In this document: positions 1 through 5,495 of the stretch, piece by piece
Numbering within the stretch: the stretch's first letter is position 1
Layout of the letters: every line of letters begins with the position of its first letter
From: Micrococcales bacterium UBA4448
Lineage (GTDB): Bacteria; Actinomycetota; Actinomycetes; Actinomycetales; Microbacteriaceae
Length of the DNA stretch: 6,673 nt
Direction of reading: 5' to 3'
NCBI GenBank assembly: GCA_002390305.1
Contig: DGPE01000007.1
Span: 10,905 to 17,577 of the forward strand
Program-made: the position numbers and the translations under genes
The notes under the pieces: model-generated
The model's input: the letters and a program-made list of their open reading frames with translations, nothing else
Told to the model about the DNA's origin: nothing
Database searches by the model: none

Positions 1-676
1 CCAAGTTCTTCGGATCCAAGGGGTTCGCCTCGTGGTTTGGGAAAGAGCCATCCAGTTCAAAATACAGGGGCACAATTTCAAGTGGTGCTACATTCCCCAG
101 CACCGCAGGGACTGTTAGTCCCCCCATGCCGTTGGCGGCATCCACCACGATTTTCAGAGGCCGGAGCGTATCGAGCGGAACTAAATCCCGGAGGTAGTCA
201 ACATACCCAGACATGACATCAACTTCCTCGACCTGACCTAATGTCCGCAATTTCGCGATGCCACTTGCCAGGAAGATTTCTGCCCGGTCCCGGATTGCAA
301 TCAGCCCAGTGTCGGCACTTATGCCACGTGCACCGGCCCTGGAAAATTTGATGCCGTTATAGCTTGCTGGGTTGTGGCTGGCGGTAAACATTGCCGAAGG
401 AATATTCAAAGATCCGGAGGCAAAGTAATTCATGTCTGTTGAACACAGTCCGACCATCACAACATTCGCGCCGCGTTTGGTTGCACCCGCGGCAAAGGCT
501 TTGGCGAAGCCCGGAGACGAATCTCTCATGTCATGGCCAACAGCCAGTTTTTTGCCAGACAACTCAAGTTCATCTGCAAATGCGGCGCCAAAGCACTCAA
601 CCACCTGTTCGGTCAGCTGACTGCCAACAAGGCCTCTGACGTCGTAAGTTTTTACAAAATCTTGAAAATTGGTCAA
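1..676 (-). CDS. manB: Phosphomannomutase/phosphoglucomutase, N-terminal 225 codons (C-terminus beyond left edge)
   Basis: The enzyme interconverts hexose 6-phosphate and hexose 1-phosphate (mannose and/or glucose) in the cytosol, feeding GDP-mannose or NDP-glucose synthesis. Translation of the minus strand gives the alpha-D-phosphohexomutase fold: YDVRG at residues 11-15, GHDMRDSSP at 47-55, and the phosphoserine loop TASHNP at 98-103 with catalytic Ser100. Domain II starts near 172 (KIVVDAANGMGG at 175-186), and FPNHEANPLDP lies at 212-222. The DGDxDR metal loop would follow just past the window edge, so about half of a normal ~450-residue protein is present. The start is TTG at 676-674: an in-frame TAG lies five codons upstream with no ATG or GTG between, and GGAAG sits 8 nt before the TTG. 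Whether mannose or glucose is preferred cannot be decided from this half. In mycobacteria manB neighbours whiB2 and the Rv3259 gene, matching this locus. Confidence 0.95.
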   Translation of the reverse strand, partial: MTNFQDFVKTYDVRGLVGSQLTEQVVECFGAAFADELELSGKKLAVGHDMRDSSPGFAKAFAAGATKRGANVVMVGLCSTDMNYFASGSLNIPSAMFTASHNPASYNGIKFSRAGARGISADTGLIAIRDRAEIFLASGIAKLRTLGQVEEVDVMSGYVDYLRDLVPLDTLRPLKIVVDAANGMGGLTVPAVLGNVAPLEIVPLYFELDGSFPNHEANPLDPKNL

Positions 677-684
677 ATGAGTAT

Positions 685-689
685 CTTCC
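685..689 (-). promoter_or_regulatory. Shine-Dalgarno site deciding the TTG start of manB
   Basis: GGAAG on the minus strand lies 8 nt upstream of the TTG at 676-674. With the in-frame TAG just upstream, it supports TTG as the real start. Confidence 0.6.
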
Positions 690-706
690 GGCTAACTGGA
701 TTTCCA

Positions 707-712
707 AGAATA
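707..712 (-). promoter_or_regulatory. Putative -10 element of manB (TATTCT)
   Basis: TATTCT on the minus strand fits TAnnnT and would start transcription near 700, leaving a leader of about 24 nt that contains the GGAAG site. No good -35 is visible at 16-18 bp spacing. It overlaps the opposite-strand -10 at 711-716. Assigned by eye from position and consensus only. Confidence 0.4.
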
Positions 713-716
713 CAAT
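711..716 (+). promoter_or_regulatory. Putative -10 element for a leaderless transcript of the Rv3259-like gene (TACAAT)
   Basis: TACAAT is one base from TATAAT. It ends 6 nt before the ATG at 723, so the predicted transcription start falls on or beside the A of the start codon. No Shine-Dalgarno sequence precedes the ATG, which fits leaderless translation, a common mode in actinobacteria. The -35 side is weak. Confidence 0.5.
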
Positions 717-722
717 GGTCTG

Positions 723-1115
723 ATGTCCATCGGTTCAGATAAGCGAGATCGCCATGGCAGAGGCATGCGTCGGCCAATTGCCTCCAAGCTCTTTCGGCAC
801 GGACTAAGTAGAGCAAACCTGTTCGAAGAAGCAGTCAGTGACACCGTCTCTTACCTGATTGCAAAGTTCCCCGATGAGCTTGGAACGCTGAACTGGAGGA
901 TCGAAGAGGTTCCGATGGAGGAGCGGCCGGAATCCACAAACCGCTGGCACGCCAAACCTTCAACAATGACGATCGTGCTCTACCGAATTCCCATCGAGCG
1001 AAGTGCGAACACATCTCCATCCGACAGGAGAATTCAGATCGAGCGCGCAGTCATCTTTGCTGCTGCAAGCTTGATAGACAAAGATCCCTGGGAACTGCTC
1101 GATCAAAGCTGGTGA
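723..1115 (+). CDS. Zincin-like 'metallopeptidase family' protein (Rv3259 type), no zinc-binding motif
   Basis: This 130-residue protein matches, from memory, the conserved actinobacterial family next to whiB2 and manB in mycobacteria (Rv3259), usually annotated as a metallopeptidase family protein (zincin-like, PF06262). Family landmarks are the N-terminal RDRHGRGMRRP (8-18), a helix around 30-48 (RANLFEEAVSDTVSYLIAKF), the strand with NWRIEEVP (57-64), the strand plus IER motif IVLYRIPIERSA (84-95), and a final helix followed by DKDPWELLD (119-127). No HExxH is present; the helix where a zinc site would sit reads RIQIERAVIFAAASLI (103-118) and has no histidine. Peptidase activity is therefore unlikely, or at least unsupported. 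There is no signal peptide, so it should be cytosolic. The start at 723 keeps the family's conserved N-terminus and has a -10 element just upstream. It converges on the DUF5719 gene with a 7-bp gap. Cellular role unknown. Confidence 0.8.
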   Translation: MSIGSDKRDRHGRGMRRPIASKLFRHGLSRANLFEEAVSDTVSYLIAKFPDELGTLNWRIEEVPMEERPESTNRWHAKPSTMTIVLYRIPIERSANTSPSDRRIQIERAVIFAAASLIDKDPWELLDQSW

Positions 1116-1122
1116 CCTGCGC

Positions 1123-2448
1123 CTACCGGACGATAACTAAAATCTCATCTCCGAAGTTTTCATTCTCCGAAGGATTGATAACGGCATAACCTGGCAAGTC
1201 AAGAATTTCCAGTGCTGCAAAGAATTCAGCGGCTGAGACTATCTTCAACTTATCTCCCAGCACCGGCACCTCAACCTGTGACATTGGTTCGATCTGAAAA
1301 CTCTGATACTCAACCCGGCTACCAGATGTGATTTCGAGATTCACCGCAATGGTGGAAGAGCCAAAGTTCGCTACGAAAAGCGCAGATTGGTAAAGCGGTA
1401 TAGGCATAGTCAATTCAGTGAAAGAAGAAGAGGGTGTCAGCCATGCAAAATCCAATGCCGGTTGAAGCTGGAGGTTGCGTGCACCAGCCAAAAGAGGTTG
1501 CGAGCTTTGAATTTCAAGAATATAACTGCCATCCACAAGGTCAAGCGGTGTTTCGCTCAAGCCGGCTGATCCCACCATCACTCGAAACACCGCTGTGTTG
1601 GCCTTGGAGGAGGCAGTGATGATGGCCTCGGTTGGTATCTCACCCGGATTAAAAAGTCGCAGCACCGGTTTTTCGAAGCCCTCCGAGGCAATCCTCAACC
1701 CCGCGATTCGATTCTGCTGTTGAGGCCCTGCGCCGGGAACCTGCAGGTCTACTCCCCTAGGACTTAGCCCTGCGGTTGCCCTTTGCTGCAGCGCCACCGA
1801 TACCGGTGCTCCTTTGGAATTGAATTCAAGGGCAAACATGGGCTCTTGGAATATAAAGTTGGAAACGGGCAAGATTTTGCTCTGGCCTGCCGCCACAGAT
1901 ATTTGCTCTGTAACAATTCCCCCGGGCAACTTGAACTCAAGTTCGACCTGAGTATCTGTCTGAGTTGGGTTTGCAATAAGTATTACTGTTTCCTGGCCAA
2001 GGGCTGCTGCCCCGGAGATAAACCAGCCACCAAAGGCAGGTTGCGCACAGTGACTCGCCAGGAACCCGCTAGCTCGCTCACGAGAGAGGCCCTGCGCCTG
2101 AATTGCAGTCAGTAGTGAAGTGGACTGCCGCTGACCGCTTACGGTCACCAGAGCCCCTTCCGCTGTGCTTAGTTTCGGCGCGACAAGAACTTTTCCTTCA
2201 CCTACAGCCGAGTAAATCGAAGCTTCGCCGACTCTTTCAAGTAGCCCGATATCTACACCTGATTCACCACCGACTTCCACAAACGCCCCCGGGCAATAGA
2301 CCGAGAGTGGCAAAGGTTCAACTCCCACCTGCCTACTTTCAAGGTCGGCGTCCGGCACACTTGATGACGGCAGCAGGGTTATCGCGTAGGTCGCCAAAAA
2401 AGAACCACCAAGCACCAGAATCAAACTGAACTTCGCCCACATTTTCAC
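1123..2448 (-). CDS. DUF5719 family protein, membrane-anchored or secreted, translationally coupled to the glycosyltransferase
   Basis: This 441-residue protein has a basic N-terminus (K2, K6), one hydrophobic segment at about 7-27 and no clear signal peptidase site, so it is probably anchored with its bulk outside the membrane. The rest is rich in beta-type alternating sequence. It contains exactly two cysteines: C52 in SVYCPGA and C134 in ASHCAQP, followed by a Trp-Gly region and NPTQTDTQVELEF (160-172). This is the DUF5719 pattern, and the two cysteines could form a disulfide. A second NPG turn (LFNPGE) near residue 265 suggests repeated beta-sandwich-like modules. The start is GTG at 2448-2446, overlapping the upstream stop as GTGA. 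GGAGGT lies 6 nt before it, whereas the ATG two codons later would be 12 nt away. Function is not established; a role as extracytoplasmic partner of the adjacent glycosyltransferase is inferred from position. Confidence 0.85.
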   Translation of the reverse strand: MKMWAKFSLILVLGGSFLATYAITLLPSSSVPDADLESRQVGVEPLPLSVYCPGAFVEVGGESGVDIGLLERVGEASIYSAVGEGKVLVAPKLSTAEGALVTVSGQRQSTSLLTAIQAQGLSRERASGFLASHCAQPAFGGWFISGAAALGQETVILIANPTQTDTQVELEFKLPGGIVTEQISVAAGQSKILPVSNFIFQEPMFALEFNSKGAPVSVALQQRATAGLSPRGVDLQVPGAGPQQQNRIAGLRIASEGFEKPVLRLFNPGEIPTEAIITASSKANTAVFRVMVGSAGLSETPLDLVDGSYILEIQSSQPLLAGARNLQLQPALDFAWLTPSSSFTELTMPIPLYQSALFVANFGSSTIAVNLEITSGSRVEYQSFQIEPMSQVEVPVLGDKLKIVSAAEFFAALEILDLPGYAVINPSENENFGDEILVIVR

Positions 2449-5060
2449 TTCAGCACCTCCGTCCTGCGAGACCCCCTAATTGATGCCGGCGTAGGAATTG
2501 CAAGAAGCAAGAACGAGGCCAGTATCGCCAGCTGGATGTTTTTGGCTGGGGATGACTCCGGGGGCTCAGGGTAATTCGCCCTAGCCGACTGCACTTGCCA
2601 GAGCTGGCCAAAATTTGTTTCACCAGCATTCTGCAGAATTGTCATGGAGTCAATTGCCACTGTTGCAGATGCAACCATTTCAGCCTGAACGCCATCAAGT
2701 AGGACAAAGTCAATTCCTAGAGCACTGAGATATTCTTCAACACCCTCGGGGTTTCCCGCTACTAAGGATCCGGTCAACTGGGCTAGTTGATCGTCAATTC
2801 CGCTGTTCGGGCGAAATAAGTTATAGCCCAGGTTTTTTTGCTCAAGGCTCTGGCCAGCGCCCCAGATCAAACCCGCCTCAACAAGATCTGTGGCAACCTG
2901 AATTTTCAAAGTCCTGATACCACTGTCCACTTCGGAGGCAGCGACTACCAAAGCAGGGGCCTGCCTTGCATCACCAAAATATGCCTGGGTCTGAGTTAAA
3001 GGACCGAATAACAACGCCGAGGCCGAGATTGAAATTGCCCCTAGAGCGCTGGCCGCAGCAATCAAGGATTTCTTTTCCAGTTGAGGCACTGCAAGCCCTG
3101 AGGCAATCAACAGTGCTCCCAATGTCAGCGCTTGCGCTGCAGTGCTCGCTGAGATCGGCTGGTACCAGGCAGCTGCCGCGAATGCTATCGCCAACAACCA
3201 GGCGACTACGGCGGCGGCAACCTTCTTATATAAAAGCGCTGCCAGTGCTCCAAGGAAGGCGAGACCAATAACTGCCAGTGAAGCTGGGCTATCTAGCAAC
3301 CCAATCGGGGTCAAATATGCCGAGCTAGTGACTGACATTAGAGCCAGGCTCGCCTTGGAGCCAGCAAAGACTATCCAAGGGTAGATCAGGGCAATACCAG
3401 GGATTGGAAACCAAATAATTATGGGCAGCCTTTGCAGGTTGTAGCCTCCAAGGCTCAAGCCAAAGACCACAAAAACAATAAACAGAACTGGGTTGCTAAC
3501 AGCCACTAAAGCGCCCGCAAGGCCCGAAAGCCCAACCCAGCGCCACCCTCTAGCCGAGGTGTAGCTACTTGCGGCCTTAATCAGGAAATAAGCAAGCCAA
3601 GGGCCAAATACAATCGCCACCAGATCTGCAACGCCTGCTTGAGATTGAGCGGTAAGCAGCTGTGGGCTGACGGCAAAGACCAGGGCAATTAAGTTCCTCG
3701 CCCAAACCTTTGATATCAACAAGCTCGAGAGGTGCCAAAAACCCATGAATGCAAACGCGGGTGCAATAAATACGAAAATTGCTAATGCTGTACTCGGGTT
3801 GGAAGAAAGGGCAAAGCCGAAAAGCGACAACACCCAGTTGAAGGGTTCGCTAGGAATCATCGCACCGGTCAAATAAGAAATCGTATTTTGGCCGGTTGCC
3901 TCCCAGATAGCTGGGGCCGAAGCTCCTAAAGGAACCAAACGCTCACTGTAAAGACTGCCAGTCGGAAATAGTTGCCAGCCAATGATCAGCGGAATCATCA
4001 AGAGCCATGCGGCACCACTGGAAAAGAAATTGGCACGTGGCTGGTTGTCGGTCGTCGGCTCATGCTCAAGTTTTGACTCTCGCCTTTTTTTCCGCTGCGC
4101 CCGTGAAGCGAAGAAGTCGGAGAGCGGCGCTGTCTTGCCCAGTACGCGCAGTCCCCTTCTGGCTCGCAATCTGCTTGCGATCGTGAACCATGCCCACAGC
4201 CAAGCCGAAAACTGCCCAAAAATCCGGCTGGGTCTTTTGGACAAGAGATTCTGAGGAATCGAAGCAAGCGCGACGAGCGGCATTGCTAAATAGAGAAACG
4301 GCAGCAGCAAAGTCGGCAGTAGAAGTCCTGAGAGGTGAACATGCGCCCTAGAAAGTGCCTGAATCCGATTGCCCCCGAGCCACTTCCTAGTCCGCTGCTG
4401 GGCCATTGAAAGACCCGCGTGGGAAACCCTTGCTTTTGGCTCCACGCTGACGCGATAGCCAGCCGTTCTGGCCCTGGCGCAAAACTCAATGTCCTGAGCC
4501 AACACCGGAGTGGCATCATTAAGGCCACCGAGTCGATTCCAAAGATCGACGCTGAGGAGCATTCCAGCGGTGGAAACTGCTAAAACGTCAGCCGACCGGT
4601 CGTGTTGACCTTGATCATATTGGTTTTGAACCAATAAGAACGGCTTGCCAGTTGGCGTAACAGTGATACCCATTTGTTGGATTTCAATGTCTGAGCCCCA
4701 TGACAATAACTTTGGACCGACAATGGCCACCGATGGCGACAACTCAGCCGCGCTAGCGAGCATCTGCAATGCGGTTTTTTCTGGGGCTGAATCATCATGC
4801 AGCACCCAAAGCCAACCGGGCTGTGAGCGAAGTGACTGAATTCCGGCCTCGATTGCAGCACCGAGTCTGATGTCTCCCGGTTCAACTATCGAGAACTGAT
4901 GGCTTTTGGCTAGATCTATGCAGTCTTGGTTGGAGCTGGTCTCAACTACCACGACCTGCTCTGATGGCTTTGTTTGCTCACTCAAAGCCTGGAGCGTTGT
5001 GGCTAGGTAGTCAGCCTGTCCGTGGGATACAACGATTGTCGCAACGGAGAGCGTTGACAC
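2445..5060 (-). CDS. GT2 glycosyltransferase fused to a polytopic membrane block with an extracytoplasmic C-terminal domain
   Basis: Residues 5-235 form a cytosolic GT-A fold family 2 glycosyltransferase: ATIVVSHG (7-14), the DxD-like LHDDSAP (87-93), TAGMLLS (164-170), QDIEFCARARTAGYRV (189-204) and SHAG (213-216). Two hydrophobic segments follow (about 246-268 and 281-297), then a charged basic linker (298-345, RAQRKKRR at 320-327). A block of about twelve hydrophobic segments covers 349-687. Residues 690-838 are soluble and predicted outside the membrane, including YLSALGIDFVLLDG (777-790). A last membrane segment (841-857) and a short basic tail end the protein. It probably transfers a sugar from an activated donor to a lipid-linked or surface acceptor; donor and product cannot be read from sequence. 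The start is GTG, 6 nt after the whiB stop and without a clear Shine-Dalgarno, so reinitiation is likely. Its stop overlaps the DUF5719 start. Confidence 0.88.
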   Translation of the reverse strand: MSTLSVATIVVSHGQADYLATTLQALSEQTKPSEQVVVVETSSNQDCIDLAKSHQFSIVEPGDIRLGAAIEAGIQSLRSQPGWLWVLHDDSAPEKTALQMLASAAELSPSVAIVGPKLLSWGSDIEIQQMGITVTPTGKPFLLVQNQYDQGQHDRSADVLAVSTAGMLLSVDLWNRLGGLNDATPVLAQDIEFCARARTAGYRVSVEPKARVSHAGLSMAQQRTRKWLGGNRIQALSRAHVHLSGLLLPTLLLPFLYLAMPLVALASIPQNLLSKRPSRIFGQFSAWLWAWFTIASRLRARRGLRVLGKTAPLSDFFASRAQRKKRRESKLEHEPTTDNQPRANFFSSGAAWLLMIPLIIGWQLFPTGSLYSERLVPLGASAPAIWEATGQNTISYLTGAMIPSEPFNWVLSLFGFALSSNPSTALAIFVFIAPAFAFMGFWHLSSLLISKVWARNLIALVFAVSPQLLTAQSQAGVADLVAIVFGPWLAYFLIKAASSYTSARGWRWVGLSGLAGALVAVSNPVLFIVFVVFGLSLGGYNLQRLPIIIWFPIPGIALIYPWIVFAGSKASLALMSVTSSAYLTPIGLLDSPASLAVIGLAFLGALAALLYKKVAAAVVAWLLAIAFAAAAWYQPISASTAAQALTLGALLIASGLAVPQLEKKSLIAAASALGAISISASALLFGPLTQTQAYFGDARQAPALVVAASEVDSGIRTLKIQVATDLVEAGLIWGAGQSLEQKNLGYNLFRPNSGIDDQLAQLTGSLVAGNPEGVEEYLSALGIDFVLLDGVQAEMVASATVAIDSMTILQNAGETNFGQLWQVQSARANYPEPPESSPAKNIQLAILASFLLLAIPTPASIRGSRRTEVLK
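2455..2460 (-). promoter_or_regulatory. Strong Shine-Dalgarno site of the DUF5719 gene
   Basis: GGAGGT on the minus strand lies inside the end of the glycosyltransferase gene, 6 nt before the GTG at 2448. It favours GTG over the nearby ATG at 2442 and suggests efficient translation in addition to coupling. Confidence 0.7.
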
Positions 5061-5066
5061 GAGAAA

Positions 5067-5372
5067 CTAGGCGCGCTTGCGCAGACGACGACGCTCGCGC
5101 TCTGAAAGTCCGCCCCAGATACCGAAGCGTTCATCGTTCTTTAGCGCATACTCGAGACATTCGGTGTTTACCGAGCACTGAGAGCAAATTTTCTTTGCGT
5201 CCCTGGTTGATCCGCCCTTTTCAGGAAAGAAGGCTTCAGGGTCTGTCTGGGAGCAGAGTGCATCCTCTTGCCAAGCAAGCGGGTTGGTCTCCGAATCCCC
5301 ATAGGAGCCGGCTACTCCAAGCCGAAGCACATCAATGAACCAATTGCCTGGCACTTGACCGCGCTGTTCCAT
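5067..5372 (-). CDS. whiB: WhiB-family iron-sulfur transcriptional regulator (WhiB/WhiB2/WhmD type by context)
   Basis: This 101-residue protein has the full WhiB signature: four cysteines at C40, C63, C66 and C72 (C-x22-C-x2-C-x5-C) for a [4Fe-4S] cluster, the W34-QEDALC entry motif, the GIWGG turn at 84-88, and a basic C-terminus (RERRRLRKRA, 92-101) that probably contacts DNA. WhiB proteins act with the sigma-A subunit of RNA polymerase and can respond to oxygen or nitric oxide through the cluster. The original WhiB and its orthologues WhiB2/WhmD control septation. Being in the manB/Rv3259 neighbourhood points to that subgroup, but subgroup assignment is inference. The start is ATG with AGGGGA 5 nt upstream. 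It leads an operon with the glycosyltransferase (6-bp gap) and the DUF5719 gene, under a promoter with an excellent -35. Confidence 0.93.
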   Translation of the reverse strand: MEQRGQVPGNWFIDVLRLGVAGSYGDSETNPLAWQEDALCSQTDPEAFFPEKGGSTRDAKKICSQCSVNTECLEYALKNDERFGIWGGLSERERRRLRKRA

Positions 5373-5377
5373 GCCTA

Positions 5378-5383
5378 TCCCCT
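5378..5383 (-). promoter_or_regulatory. Shine-Dalgarno site of whiB
   Basis: AGGGGA on the minus strand is 5 nt from the ATG at 5372 and supports this start. Confidence 0.6.
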
Positions 5384-5401
5384 ATCTAAAGAAATCTATT
5401 G

Positions 5402-5413
5402 GTGTAATTACAC
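5402..5413. promoter_or_regulatory. Perfect 12-bp palindrome, candidate operator over the whiB -10
   Basis: GTGTAATTACAC reads the same on both strands and covers the proposed -10 of whiB. A related half-site, TGTAAGTA, occurs at 5417-5424 and matches 7 of 8 bases with TGTAATTA at 5403-5410, 14 bp away. A dimeric regulator bound here would block RNA polymerase at whiB. The regulator is not identifiable from the sequence. Confidence 0.45.
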
Positions 5414-5436
5414 TGCTGTAAGTATGCCCCTGTCAA
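5407..5436 (-). promoter_or_regulatory. Promoter of the whiB-glycosyltransferase-DUF5719 operon
   Basis: On the minus strand a perfect TTGACA -35 (5436-5431) is followed after 18 bp by TGTAAT (5412-5407), one base from TATAAT. Transcription would start near 5400 and give a leader of about 28 nt with the whiB Shine-Dalgarno site. The -10 lacks the usual A at its second position, so activator help is possible. It lies within a perfect palindrome. Confidence 0.65.
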
Positions 5437-5483
5437 GTCGGAGTTTTTTACCGAACCTGATATCTGTGGGTAAAACCCCAAGG

Positions 5484-5489
5484 TAACCT
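5484..5489 (+). promoter_or_regulatory. Putative -10 element for a leaderless galE transcript (TAACCT)
   Basis: TAACCT fits TAnnnT and ends 6 nt before the ATG at 5496, placing the transcription start on the start codon. There is no Shine-Dalgarno at normal distance; AAGG at 5480-5483 is 12 nt away. The spacing is identical to that at 711-723. No convincing -35 is visible. Confidence 0.45.
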
Positions 5490-5495
5490 GTAGCT

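Noticed and set aside
391..742. Plus-strand open frames of 62-82 codons opposite manB
   Set aside because: They are antisense to a clearly conserved phosphohexomutase, have low-complexity unfamiliar products and no start signals.
723..1115. Possible foreign or phage origin of the small plus-strand gene
   Set aside because: Its position and family match the conserved actinobacterial manB/whiB neighbourhood, and no mobile-element signature is present.
1783..2429. Plus-strand open frames of about 110 codons opposite DUF5719
   Set aside because: Cys- and Arg-rich translations without any domain, explained as shadows of the minus-strand gene.
5056..5060. GACAC resembling a WhiA binding core at the glycosyltransferase start
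   Set aside because: A single 5-mer within coding sequence is expected by chance and is far from the promoter.
4964..5338. 124-codon plus-strand frame across the whiB/glycosyltransferase junction
   Set aside because: It runs antisense to two conserved genes and its product is Arg/Ser-rich with no recognisable motif.
5467..5480. TGGG-loop-CCCA inverted repeat upstream of galE as a terminator
   Set aside because: The stem is only 4 bp, has no T-tract, and lies between divergent promoters where no transcript needs to end.
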